Position numbers and translations under genes: made by a program. From Oscillospiraceae bacterium (GTDB lineage Bacteria > Bacillota > Clostridia > Oscillospirales > Oscillospiraceae), in contig JAFSCD010000016.1 of assembly GCA_017436955.1 (NCBI GenBank), forward strand, positions 1 through 64,000: a stretch of 64,000 nucleotides of DNA, read 5' to 3'. Numbering within the stretch: position 1 is the stretch's first letter; each line of letters begins with the position of its first letter. The notes beneath the pieces were generated by a model. That model had not been told where the DNA came from. It worked only from the letters and a program-made list of their open reading frames with translations, and did not search any database. Shown piece after piece: positions 1 to 9,660 of this stretch.

Positions 1-813
1 ATTCAGTTCCACGCTGAAACTGCCGGTGAGAATGCAAAGGCGATTGTGAAGATGGCTATTGAGAACTTCAAGAACCGTAAGGCTGAGCTGGTGAACATCC
101 CCGGCCAGAAGCAGAAGGCGCGCGTGGGTTACTCCGTGGAGGCCATCAAGAAGGTTCTGGACGGCGTTGCCAACTCCCAGCTGGATGAGTTCGGCACCAC
201 CAAGCCCCTGATCGAGTGTGTCCATTCCGGTGTCCTCCGCGGCGCTGTGGCAATGGTCGGCTGTAACAACCCCAAGGTTCGTCCCGACACTGCCCACATC
301 GAGCTGATGAAGAAGATGCTGGAGAACGACATCATCGTTATCACCACCGGCTGTTCCGCTCAGGCTGCTGCCAAGGCAGGTCTGATGGATCCCGAGCAGG
401 CTAAGGAATACTGCGGCGCAGGTCTGAAGCGTGTTTGTGAGCTGGCCGGCATTCCTCCCGTGCTGCACATGGGTTCCTGCGTGGATATCTCCCGTATGAT
501 GATCTTGGCTGCGGATATCGCCAAGGACTGGGGTATCAACATTTCTCAGGTTCCCGTTGTGGGCTGCGCTCCCGAGTGGATGTCTGAGAAGGCTGTTTCC
601 ATCGGTAACTACGTTGTGGCTACCGGTATCGAGACCTTCTTGGGCGTGGATCCCTACTCCAAGGGCTCTTCCGAAGTCACCGAGCTGCTGCAGGGCGAAA
701 ACGGCGTGAACAAGTGGGTCGAGGCTAAGTTCGTGGTCGACACCGACATCGAATCCCTCGGCGACAAGATGATCGCTTGCATTGAAGCAAAGCGTGCCGC
801 ACTTGGTATCTGA
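1..813 (+). CDS. acsA: Anaerobic CO dehydrogenase catalytic subunit, C-terminal part (5' end outside window)
   Basis: The reading frame is open from base 1, so only about the last 270 residues are present. This is the Ni-Fe-S CO dehydrogenase (CooS/AcsA) that interconverts CO2 and CO and, with acetyl-CoA synthase, makes the carbonyl group of acetyl-CoA in the cytoplasm. Visible C-cluster ligand contexts known from the family are GCNNPK, TTGCSAQA, GSCVDISR and GCAPEW, followed by SEKA, which holds the conserved acid-base lysine. All expected C-terminal ligands are present, so the enzyme looks intact. It is followed by cooC and acsB in the same direction, which marks it as the ACS-linked form rather than a lone CODH. 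The start and the B/D-cluster cysteines lie upstream and cannot be checked. Confidence 0.93.
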   Translation: MQFHAETAGENAKAIVKMAIENFKNRKAELVNIPGQKQKARVGYSVEAIKKVLDGVANSQLDEFGTTKPLIECVHSGVLRGAVAMVGCNNPKVRPDTAHIELMKKMLENDIIVITTGCSAQAAAKAGLMDPEQAKEYCGAGLKRVCELAGIPPVLHMGSCVDISRMMILAADIAKDWGINISQVPVVGCAPEWMSEKAVSIGNYVVATGIETFLGVDPYSKGSSEVTELLQGENGVNKWVEAKFVVDTDIESLGDKMIACIEAKRAALGI

Positions 814-843
814 TCTCAGCCGATCTTTTTCACCGGATCTGCC

Positions 844-889
844 CGATCATAACTTTGAAATACACAAAGTATGTCTGCAGTTATGATCG
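844..889. repeat. Inverted repeat between acsA and cooC
   Basis: CGATCATAACT at 844-854 is exactly complementary to 879-889, and the loop holds a second small stem (CTTTG/CAAAG). No T-run follows, so it is not a standard terminator. It could be an mRNA processing or stability stem, or an operator. Confidence 0.55.
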
Positions 890-970
890 AACAGCCCGAC
901 AAAAAATCTCTGGCTGATCTACTCTGAATAACTGTAAAGATACGCTTTACAGAAATCTTGAGGTTTTTTC

Positions 971-1735
971 ATGAAAGTTGCGATTACCGGTAAGGGCGGC
1001 GTGGGCAAAACCACCCTGTCCTCCACTCTGGCAAGACTGTATGCCGACGAAGGCCGGACGGTTCTGGCCGCCGATGTGGATCCCGATGCCAATCTGGGTC
1101 TGGCCCTTGGCCTAACCCAAGAGGAAGTGGATTCCATCGTTCCCATCTCCAAAATGCGTACTCTGGTGGAAGAGCGCACCGGCGCCAACGCCGCCAATAA
1201 GTTCTTTAAGCTGAACCCGCAGGTTTCGGATATTCCCGATACCTTCTCCAAAGAGATCAATGGTGTGAAGCTTTTGGTAATGGGTACTGTGGATGTGGGC
1301 GGCAGCGGTTGTGTCTGTCCCGAGCATGTGATGCTCAAGTCCATCCTGTCTGCTATGACCTATCGGAAAAACGATGTGGTCATTATGGACATGGAAGCGG
1401 GACTGGAACATCTGGGCCGGGGAACGGCAGCCAATATGGACCAGTTCATCGTGGTCATCGAGCCCGGTGCCCGGTCCGTGCAGACCTACAGAAATGTGAA
1501 GCGCTTGGCTTCCGATCTGGGCGTGAAACAGGTGCGGGTGGTTGCCAACAAGGTCCGGGATTCAGCGGATGAAGAATTTGTCCGCAACAATATCCCCGCG
1601 GAAGACCTGCTGGGCATGATCCACTACAACACCGAGGTCATCGACGCCGACCGTCAGGGGAAATCGCCTTATGACTTCAGCCCCAAAGCAATTGAAGAGA
1701 TCCGCAAGATCAAATCCATTCTGGATCAAGAATAA
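971..1735 (+). CDS. cooC: CO dehydrogenase maturation ATPase CooC/AcsF type
   Basis: A 254-residue MinD/ParA-type P-loop ATPase. It starts directly with the nucleotide loop GKGGVGKTT (residues about 7-15). The aspartate-rich switch (DVDPDANLG) and a Cys-x-Cys (GCVCPEH, near residue 115) are seen; in characterised CooC proteins this CxC pair binds metal at the dimer interface. Family role: ATP-dependent nickel insertion into the CODH C-cluster (CooC) or the ACS A-cluster (AcsF); sequence alone does not tell which. Its position between acsA and acsB supports either. The ATG at 971 has GAGG about 7 bases upstream. AcsB follows after 19 bases. Confidence 0.9.
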   Translation: MKVAITGKGGVGKTTLSSTLARLYADEGRTVLAADVDPDANLGLALGLTQEEVDSIVPISKMRTLVEERTGANAANKFFKLNPQVSDIPDTFSKEINGVKLLVMGTVDVGGSGCVCPEHVMLKSILSAMTYRKNDVVIMDMEAGLEHLGRGTAANMDQFIVVIEPGARSVQTYRNVKRLASDLGVKQVRVVANKVRDSADEEFVRNNIPAEDLLGMIHYNTEVIDADRQGKSPYDFSPKAIEEIRKIKSILDQE

Positions 1736-1754
1736 CTTATAGGAGGATAAAACG

Positions 1755-3887
1755 TTGACACTTTTTGATAGAGTTTTCGGCGGTAACGACTACAACTACA
1801 ACCGTACTGTCGCCGCCATTGACGCTGCTATCGCTCAGTACGGCGAAGCAGAACCCGTTGCATTCCCCGACACCGCCTATAGCCTGCCCTGCTACTACGG
1901 TATCACCGGCGTGAAGATCACCAACTTGGGTGAGATGAAGGCAGCCATGGAGACCATTAAGGGCATGATGGGCCGCAACCCCCGCTTGCAGGACGTGTTC
2001 GACAGCGGTGTTGCTTCCGCTCTGTGCGCAGAGTTCTTGGAAGCTTTGAAGTACCTGCACGGTGCAACCCCCTACACCGAGCCTGAGATGGGCTTCCTGA
2101 CCGACGCATTCGTCCGTAATCTGGGCGTGCCGCTGGTTACCAACGATATCCCCGGCGTGGCCGTTATCATCGGTGGTGCTGAGGATCCCGCTGAGACTGT
2201 GGAGCTGGCTAAGTCCTACCAGAATCAGGGTATTCTGGTGACCCTGACCGGCGACAGCATCAAGCACTGTGCCGACGCCGGCATGAAGCTGGGCGAAGGC
2301 GTTCGTGTGGTGCCTCTGGGCTTCGAGATGCAGTCTGTTATCCATGTTGTTTCCGTGGCTGTCCGTGCCGCTCTGATCTTTGGTAACGTGACCCCCGGCG
2401 ACTACAAGACCCTGTACAAGTACACCATGGACCGTATCCGCGCTTTCGTCAATGCTTACAAGCCCCTGTCTGACGAGATCGTTTCCTACGGTGCCGGTGC
2501 TATCTGCTTGGGCTTCCCCGTTATCTCCAACGAGACCGAGAACATGTTCCGCGTTCCCAAGAGCCTGATCCAGCAGCTGGATACCGCTAAGTGGAATGCC
2601 ACCTCTCTGGAAGCTCGTGATATCAAGATCAAGATCACCAAGATCGATATCCCCGTTTCCTACGCCACCGCTTTCGAAGGCGAAATCATTCGCCGGGGCG
2701 ATATGCAGGTGGAAGTGGACGGCTCCCGCGTGGACTGCTTCGAGCTGGTGCAGACCAAGGATGCTGCCGAGATCGAGGATCACAAGATCGAAGTCATCGG
2801 ACCCGAGATCGATCAGATCGAGGTTGGCTCCAAGATCTCCCTTTCCTACACCGTCGAGGTTGCCGGCAAGGCTATGCAGGCTGACTTCGAGTCCGTCATG
2901 GAGCGTAAGTTCCATGCTTACCTGAACTGCATCGAAGGCGTGATGCACACCGGTCAGCGCGACATGATCCGTATCCGTATCAGCAAGGCTGACTACGAGG
3001 CCGGCTTCAAGTTCGCACACTTGGGCGAAGTGCTGTACGCCAAGATCAAGTCTGAGTTCGAGGCTGTTGTTGACAAGTGTCAGGTCCGCATCGTTGTGGA
3101 TGCCGAGAAGAACAAGGAGCTCCGCGCAGCTGCCAACGAAGTGTTTGCGAAGCGTGACGACCGTCTGCGTAGCATGACCGACGAGTCTGTGCCCGTTTAC
3201 TACACCTGCATTATGTGTCAAGCCTTCTCCCCCAGCCACGTATGTATCGTTACCCCCGAGCGTCTGGGTCTGTGTGGCGCTGTGTCTTGGCTGGATGCAA
3301 AGGCTACCAATGAGCTGGATCCCACCGGTCCCTGCCAGATCGTTCCCAAGGAGCGCTGCGTGGACGAGGCTCTGGGCCGTTACGAGGACGTGGATGAGGC
3401 CATTGAGAAGTACTCTCACGGCGCTCTGGAGCACGTGACTCTGTACTCCCTGTTCCAAGATCCCATGACCTCCTGCGGCTGCTTCGAGTGTATCTGCGGC
3501 GTTGAGCCCTGCTCCATGGGCGTGGTGATCACCTCCCGTGAGCATGCCGGCGTAACACCTCTGGGTATGAGCTTCTCCGACATGGCTTCCATGACCGGCG
3601 GCGGCGTGCAGACCCCCGGCTTCATGGGTCACGGCAAGCAGTTCATCTTCTCCAAGAAGTTCATCGCTGCCGAAGGCGGCCCCGGCCGTATCGTTTGGAT
3701 GCCCAAGGAACTGAAGGATCAGGTCCGGGAGCGTCTGGATGCTACCGCTCTGGAAATGTACGGTGTTGAGAACTTCACCGACATGATCGCTGACGAGACC
3801 GTCTGCACCGACGATCCCGAGCAGCTGCTGGGCTTCCTGTCCGAGGTGGGCCACCCTGTTCTGGGTATGGAACCCTTCGATATGTAA
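1755..3887 (+). CDS. acsB: Acetyl-CoA synthase (CODH/ACS beta subunit)
   Basis: A 710-residue protein, close to the long bacterial form (about 730 residues in Moorella) that keeps the N-terminal CODH-binding domain. It joins CO, a methyl group from the corrinoid protein and CoA into acetyl-CoA at the Ni-Ni-Fe4S4 A-cluster. The Fe4S4 ligands are C485, C488, C497 and C507, with the same spacing as Moorella C506/C509/C518/C528; the distal-nickel Cys-Gly-Cys is C574-G-C576. The start is TTG at 1755, chosen because AGGAGG lies at 1741-1746 and the protein then begins as expected. The corrinoid protein and methyltransferase genes (acsC, acsD, acsE) are not downstream, as a terminator follows at once, so they must be upstream or elsewhere. 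Confidence 0.95.
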   Translation: MTLFDRVFGGNDYNYNRTVAAIDAAIAQYGEAEPVAFPDTAYSLPCYYGITGVKITNLGEMKAAMETIKGMMGRNPRLQDVFDSGVASALCAEFLEALKYLHGATPYTEPEMGFLTDAFVRNLGVPLVTNDIPGVAVIIGGAEDPAETVELAKSYQNQGILVTLTGDSIKHCADAGMKLGEGVRVVPLGFEMQSVIHVVSVAVRAALIFGNVTPGDYKTLYKYTMDRIRAFVNAYKPLSDEIVSYGAGAICLGFPVISNETENMFRVPKSLIQQLDTAKWNATSLEARDIKIKITKIDIPVSYATAFEGEIIRRGDMQVEVDGSRVDCFELVQTKDAAEIEDHKIEVIGPEIDQIEVGSKISLSYTVEVAGKAMQADFESVMERKFHAYLNCIEGVMHTGQRDMIRIRISKADYEAGFKFAHLGEVLYAKIKSEFEAVVDKCQVRIVVDAEKNKELRAAANEVFAKRDDRLRSMTDESVPVYYTCIMCQAFSPSHVCIVTPERLGLCGAVSWLDAKATNELDPTGPCQIVPKERCVDEALGRYEDVDEAIEKYSHGALEHVTLYSLFQDPMTSCGCFECICGVEPCSMGVVITSREHAGVTPLGMSFSDMASMTGGGVQTPGFMGHGKQFIFSKKFIAAEGGPGRIVWMPKELKDQVRERLDATALEMYGVENFTDMIADETVCTDDPEQLLGFLSEVGHPVLGMEPFDM

Positions 3888-4135
3888 TCTACTTAACCCT
3901 AACAAAAGGACCCGTCGAAAGACGGGTCCTTTTTATAGCTTGGTGGATCATTGTGATTTTCCCATTTACGGCGGGTTCCCCTGTTGCGGTGCCCGATAAA
4001 ATCTTCGGGCTTACGCGAATCCTCGATTTTATCGACCGCGGCCACTCGCTCAGGTCGCTGTTTCCGCCACAGGCGGCGCTCCCATCGCTCCCCCTTCGAC
4101 ATGTAATCTACTTAACCCTAACAAAAGGACCCGTC
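3872..4135 (+). repeat. Direct repeat of the acsB 3' end and terminator arm (3872-3916 and 4092-4135)
   Basis: About 44 bases covering the last codons and stop of acsB, the spacer and the left terminator arm occur again about 220 bases downstream, with a single difference (GATATG versus GACATG). The second copy has no gene in front of it. The DNA between holds a short inverted repeat (CGATAAAATC and its complement) but no convincing gene. A repeated 3' gene end is the usual footprint of site-specific integration or of a local duplication. Confidence 0.85.
3904..3933 (+). terminator. Rho-independent terminator after acsB
   Basis: A 13-bp stem begins AAAAGGACCCGTC, with loop GAAA (3917-3920), and runs into T's. 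It ends the acsA-cooC-acsB transcript. Confidence 0.9.
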
Positions 4136-4152
4136 TTTCGACGGGTCCTTTT
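4123..4152 (+). terminator. Second, loop-inverted copy of the acsB terminator
   Basis: It has the same 13-bp stem as the terminator at 3904-3933, but the loop is TTTC instead of GAAA, that is, its reverse complement. The hairpin is therefore flipped relative to the first copy. It is likely functional from either side. Confidence 0.8.
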
Positions 4153-4488
4153 TGCGTGGTAAATTGGAATTTTTTGCGCAAAATGGGCAGGTGCTTGCTC
4201 CCGCCGTTTCCGGCTTTTATATTACTGTGCCTTCCGGTGCCTGCTGGCGGCGGTACTTTCTTGTCCCGCCAAGAAAGTACCCAAAGAATGCGGCTGGGGA
4301 GGGCTTGAGTGCCTTGCTCCCGCAAGGCAAGCCACCTCCCCAGACCCCACCGGGCGCGCACTTTCGATACTGCGGCTTACCCCTTATGCGGTTTAAGAAG
4401 CGGTCTATCTTGAGGAGGTGCAGTGCCTTTTCGTCACATGGAAACCGAAAGCCTGCTATTTTAGATGTTCGATAAATCGGCATTTGAA
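4153..4488. other. Intergenic, hairpin-rich DNA without a credible gene
   Basis: Open frames here show no family features. The stretch contains inverted repeats: GGTACTTTCTTG near 4252 with its complement near 4270-4281; CTGGGGAGGGCTTG with CAAGCCACCTCCCCAG (about 4292-4344); and an inner GCCTTG/CAAGGC stem. This resembles a structured intergenic repeat, but no second copy was noticed in the window. Confidence 0.5.
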
Positions 4489-4518
4489 CAAAGAGCCGGG
4501 GATGCCCCCGGCTCTTTC
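4489..4518 (-). terminator. Terminator of the AEC transporter gene
   Basis: An AAAGAGCCGGGG stem with complement CCCCGGCTCTTT lies just past the minus-strand stop at 4521 and is followed by T's on the minus strand. Confidence 0.8.
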
Positions 4519-4520
4519 CG

Positions 4521-5474
4521 TTATACAAACAACCGCAGTACCCAGTAAAGCACCGGAATGGTAACCACAGACAGCACCGTGCTTCCCAAGGTCAGGATCA
4601 CTGCGTTTTCTCCGTCGCCGCCGTACTGGTCCGCGAAGGCGGATGCCAAGCCTGCCACCGGCATGGCGTAAGCCACAAAGAACGCCAAAACGCCGTCGGT
4701 ATGCAGGTTCAGGAAGGGGATCCTATTATTAAGCAACATTACGCCCACCGCCAGCGCCGGATACAGGATCAGCCGCAGGCCGGAAACATAGTACATTTTT
4801 CCGGAGGTGAACAGTTTCTTCATGGGCACTTCCGCCAGCTTCATGCCCAGCACCAGCATGGAAAGGGGGGTGACGATGCCGCTGAAATGGGTGGCGTAGG
4901 TCTGCAGCTCCGGCAGGAACTTGTTCACACCCAGAAGGTTCAAGGCAACGCCGGCAAGGAATGCCAGCAGCACGGGATTGAGCAGAGCCTTTTTCACATT
5001 GACGGACTTTTTATCCCCGGACACCAGATATACGCCCAAGGTAAACATCAGCACATTGTTCAGGATATTCAGAATAATAATGTAAGCCATTACAATACTG
5101 TCCGAGCCGAATACCGCCGCCACCAAGGGAATACCGATAAAGCCGTTGTTGGCAAAGATGGCGCAAAAGCGCATCATGCCCCGGGCCTTTTCCTGCGGAT
5201 CCCGGCAAAACAGCGCCGTGGTAAAGAACATGAACAGGATAAAGAGGACACCCAGTACCCCCACCACAATGATGTTTTTGGTGAGTTCACCGTTAAATTC
5301 CAGCTTCAACGCGCTGGACAGGATCAAAAAGGGCATGCCGATATTGGTCAGCAGCTTGGAAAGCACGCCGGACTCCTTGGCGGAAAGAACCTTGCCCCGG
5401 ACCAGCAAATAGCCGGGCACTGCCAGCAGCACAAAGATCAGCACATTTTTCAGCATGATCAAAAAGGTATCCAT
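4521..5474 (-). CDS. AEC-family (auxin efflux carrier-like) transporter
   Basis: A 317-residue, very hydrophobic protein with about ten membrane segments in two five-helix halves. The conserved unwound-helix motif of the AEC/bile-acid-symporter fold is visible (FANNGFIGIPL, about residues 107-117), and a second half-motif includes MPVAGLASAFA near residue 270. Family members carry organic anions such as malate or malonate in bacteria; the substrate here is unknown. It is a single-gene unit with its own terminator. The ATG at 5474 is preceded on the minus strand by an AAAGGAG-like site. Confidence 0.88.
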   Translation of the reverse strand: MDTFLIMLKNVLIFVLLAVPGYLLVRGKVLSAKESGVLSKLLTNIGMPFLILSSALKLEFNGELTKNIIVVGVLGVLFILFMFFTTALFCRDPQEKARGMMRFCAIFANNGFIGIPLVAAVFGSDSIVMAYIIILNILNNVLMFTLGVYLVSGDKKSVNVKKALLNPVLLAFLAGVALNLLGVNKFLPELQTYATHFSGIVTPLSMLVLGMKLAEVPMKKLFTSGKMYYVSGLRLILYPALAVGVMLLNNRIPFLNLHTDGVLAFFVAYAMPVAGLASAFADQYGGDGENAVILTLGSTVLSVVTIPVLYWVLRLFV

Positions 5475-5609
5475 AGCAAATACGCTCCTTTAAAAATCTT
5501 CCTACAGTATATACGATTTATTGATATAATGCAAGGAAAAGCCGCCCAGCGGAATATCCCATGCGTCAGTATATATCGCAAAATCCGTCAGGAATTTATA
5601 TCGCTGAAT

Positions 5610-6959
5610 CTATTGTTTGCAAAGGCAAACAATAGATTCTACATGGGCGCATCTTGGGAACAGGTCGGCGGCTTGGGCAGAGGCGACCCGGTAACCTTTT
5701 TCTTTCAAAAGCGCCACATCCCGGGAAAGGGTTGCCGGGTCACAGGATACATAGACGATCCGCTTGGGCTGCATTTTTGCCATAGCCGCAATGGCGTCGG
5801 CATTCAAACCTTTCCGGGGCGGGTCTACCACCACCACATCCGGAACGATTCCCTTTTGCTCCAGTTCCAGCGCCGCCTTGCCTGCGTCACCGCAGAAAAA
5901 CTCCGCGTTTTCAATGCCGTTGCGGCGGGCGTTTTCCCGGGCATCCAGAACGGCCTGCTCTACCACCTCGACACCAATGACTTTGCCGGCAGCTTTTGCC
6001 ATGGCCAAGGTGATGGTGCCTACGCCGCAATAAAGATCCAGCACCAGATCCTTTTTGGTGATCTGGGCCTGCCGGATGGCGGCTTCGTAAAGCCGCTGGG
6101 CCTGATGGTGATTCACCTGATAGAAAGACCGGGGAGAAAGCCGGAACTGCAATCCGCAGAGGGTATCTTCAATATAGCCCGGGCCGTAAAGGATGATCTC
6201 CTCGTCTCCCAGCACAGTATTGCCGGATTTGGTGTTCACCGACAGCACCAAGCTGGTAAAGCCGGGAACGGCCTTTAATTTCTCGATCAAATGCTCCGGA
6301 TGGGGGAGCTTGCGTCCGTTGACTACCAGACACACCAGCACCTGACCGGAAACCCCGCCCCGGCGGACATAAATATGCCGCAGAAGGCCCTTTCCGGTAG
6401 CCTCATTATAGGCGGTGATCCGGTAGTGGTTTACATAATCTATTACAATGTTCTTGACCCGGTCCGTGTCTTCCGGCAGGATCAGACAGCGCTGATTCTC
6501 AACCACCTGATGAGTACCCGCTTTGAAAAAGCCCGCAAACACCCTGCCCTTTTCACTGGATACAGGGTACTGGGCCTTATTGCGGTAGCCGTGGCAATCC
6601 GGTGCTGCCAAAATCGGCACTTCCGCCAATTCTTCCCCGCCGATCCGGTTGAGTGCCTGCCGGACTCTGTCCGCTTTCAGCCGGGTTTCCTCGGTATAAT
6701 CCATGTGCCAGAAGTCGCAGCCGCCGCAGAGCTTTGCCACAGGACATTCCCGATTCACCCGATGGGGTGATTTTTCCAAGATCTGGGTGATCTTGCCGGC
6801 AGCCCAAGTCTTTTGGGCCTTTTCGATCCGGACAAGGCATTTTTCACCGGCGACGGCATTGGGAATAAATACGGCGCAGCCTTCGATCTTAGCAACGCCT
6901 TGTCCTTCGGCGGTGTAATCTGTGATCACTGCCTCATAAATTTTGCCTTTTTCCAGCAT
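5610..6959 (-). CDS. rlmD: 23S rRNA (uracil-5-)-methyltransferase, RlmD/RumA type
   Basis: A 449-residue class I SAM methyltransferase that makes 5-methyluridine in 23S rRNA (U1939 or U747 in the family; the Firmicute RlmCD can do both). An N-terminal TRAM RNA-binding domain (about 1-60) is followed by the Fe4S4 cysteines in CPVAKLCGGCDFWH, the SAM site LDLYCGVGTITLAMA, VVVDPPRKGL, and the catalytic cysteine in YVSCDPATLSRD. The frame extends upstream, but ATG 6959 (MLEKGKIYEA) was chosen because it opens the TRAM domain and has AAAGGA about 8 bases before it. TrmA-family tRNA methylase is the alternative; the iron-sulfur motif argues for RlmD/RlmC. Confidence 0.9.
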   Translation of the reverse strand: MLEKGKIYEAVITDYTAEGQGVAKIEGCAVFIPNAVAGEKCLVRIEKAQKTWAAGKITQILEKSPHRVNRECPVAKLCGGCDFWHMDYTEETRLKADRVRQALNRIGGEELAEVPILAAPDCHGYRNKAQYPVSSEKGRVFAGFFKAGTHQVVENQRCLILPEDTDRVKNIVIDYVNHYRITAYNEATGKGLLRHIYVRRGGVSGQVLVCLVVNGRKLPHPEHLIEKLKAVPGFTSLVLSVNTKSGNTVLGDEEIILYGPGYIEDTLCGLQFRLSPRSFYQVNHHQAQRLYEAAIRQAQITKKDLVLDLYCGVGTITLAMAKAAGKVIGVEVVEQAVLDARENARRNGIENAEFFCGDAGKAALELEQKGIVPDVVVVDPPRKGLNADAIAAMAKMQPKRIVYVSCDPATLSRDVALLKEKGYRVASAQAADLFPRCAHVESIVCLCKQ

Positions 6960-7064
6960 AACCGATCCTTTCAAATCCTGATTTACCGAACAGGTTCGTA
7001 TAACGCGCCGACCCTTGCCCCCCGCGCTTGCGAGGGGCCAAGATGGGTGCAAATTGGAACCTGC

Positions 7065-7081
7065 CCGATCAATTGGAATTT
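7065..7081. repeat. Short repeat related to the 7621-7665 palindrome
   Basis: CCGATCAATTGGAATTT matches, with one or two changes, the right arm of the perfect inverted repeat at 7621-7665. The two sites lie on opposite sides of the GNAT gene. Confidence 0.5.
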
Positions 7082-7093
7082 AACCCTTAATTC

Positions 7094-7567
7094 TTATTTC
7101 TCTAAAATGGTTTCCATGCCCACTTTTTGGGGCAGCATGCCCAAGGATTTATAAAACGCCATGGCATTTTCATTGCAGGACCACACATTCAAGGTCACAT
7201 TGTAGCACTTGCGCATTTTGGCGTAGCGGAGGATTTCTTCATAGATCGCCTTGCCGATATGTTGCCCACGGCAAGTTTCCTCCACACACAGATCGTCGAT
7301 GTATAGCTCCGTATGATCCGCAATCACCGGGTCATTTTTATGCGCTTTTATAATGCAAAAGCCGTAGCCAACCACCTTGCCACCATGTACTGCCACAAAA
7401 ATAGGCGTCTTGCTGCTGTCCAGCATGGCGATCACTTGGCTTGCACCGTACTTTTGGGCGTTGCTGCGGAAAATGTCCGGCCGTCCCTCGTGGTGGACAC
7501 GGCCCACCTGCTTTAGAAGGCTCAAAATACCTCCCACATCCTCCGGCTTTGCAAAACGAATATCCAT
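7094..7567 (-). CDS. GNAT-family N-acetyltransferase
   Basis: A 157-residue GCN5-type acetyltransferase. It opens with IRFAKPEDV, typical of strand 1 and helix 1 of the fold. The central IDDLCVEETCRGQHIGKAIYEE carries the acetyl-CoA pyrophosphate loop (R-G-Q-H-I-G), and NVWSCNENAMAFYKSLGM is the conserved helix 4 / strand 6 end. It transfers acetyl from acetyl-CoA to an unknown amine. ATG 7567 is chosen over an upstream in-frame start because a GGGAGGGG site precedes it. It is a lone gene flanked by short related repeats. Confidence 0.88.
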   Translation of the reverse strand: MDIRFAKPEDVGGILSLLKQVGRVHHEGRPDIFRSNAQKYGASQVIAMLDSSKTPIFVAVHGGKVVGYGFCIIKAHKNDPVIADHTELYIDDLCVEETCRGQHIGKAIYEEILRYAKMRKCYNVTLNVWSCNENAMAFYKSLGMLPQKVGMETILEK

Positions 7568-7620
7568 AAATACCCCTCCCGGCCATTTTTTCTTATCATA
7601 CCACATCGCAACCCATAACG

Positions 7621-7665
7621 CAAATTCCAAATGATCGAGCTGCTGGCACGATCATTTGGAATTTG
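7621..7665. repeat. Perfect 17-bp inverted repeat between the GNAT gene and pckA
   Basis: The arms at 7621-7637 (CAAATTCCAAATGATCG) and 7649-7665 are exactly complementary, with an 11-base loop. No T-run follows on either strand. Confidence 0.75.
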
Positions 7666-7678
7666 AAGAATAGAACAT

Positions 7679-7704
7679 GCCCGGTGTCCAAGAGGACACC
7701 GGGC
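7679..7704 (-). terminator. Terminator downstream of pckA
   Basis: GCCCGGTGTCC (7679-7689) pairs exactly with GGACACCGGGC (7694-7704), loop AAGA. It sits 17 bases past the pckA stop; the T-run is weak. Confidence 0.7.
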
Positions 7705-7721
7705 AATGATGTTTATTCAGC

Positions 7722-9326
<1,605 letters not shown>

Positions 9327-9401
9327 AACGGTATACCTCTTTCATTTTTAAGTAATACCCGGCTGAAGAAGTCAGCGGAGTATCCCATATTTTGCAATGA
9401 T

Positions 9402-9430
9402 ATCATACACGATGCGGAAATAAAAATCAA
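9402..9430 (-). promoter_or_regulatory. Candidate sigma-A promoter of pckA
   Basis: On the minus strand: -35 TTGATT (9425-9430), 17-bp spacer, -10 TATGAT (9402-9407), about 75 bases before the start codon. Confidence 0.6.
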
Positions 9431-9555
9431 TATTTTTTCGCAAATTCTCCTGCGCCACTGCCCACTTTTTTACATTTGAACAACAATTCCTTTTCCTGCC
9501 AAATTTTTTGTGTGTAAAAATACCCGGTTTTCGTCCATTTTGGTACAAATGCATA

Positions 9556-9584
9556 TTTACAATTTTCTTCCTGCGTGGTAAAAT
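9556..9584 (+). promoter_or_regulatory. Candidate sigma-A promoter of the oxaloacetate decarboxylase operon
   Basis: -35 TTTACA (9556-9561), 17-bp spacer, -10 TAAAAT (9579-9584), about 75 bases before the ATG at 9661. It is back to back with the pckA promoter. Confidence 0.65.
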
Positions 9585-9660
9585 GTATTCGGTGAGAATT
9601 GGGTTTTTCAATAATACCCTTAAAAATCTATATATTTTATCTTTGGAGGTATCATACAAA

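Noticed and set aside
1737-3905. 722-codon open frame antisense to acsB
   Set aside because: It mirrors acsB codon by codon, is rich in Gly/His/Leu without domains, has no ribosome site, and acsB has exact cluster ligands. It is a by-product of codon bias.
4050-4528. Overlapping 100-residue frames on both strands downstream of acsB
   Set aside because: They run through terminators and inverted repeats and have no ribosome site or recognisable domain.
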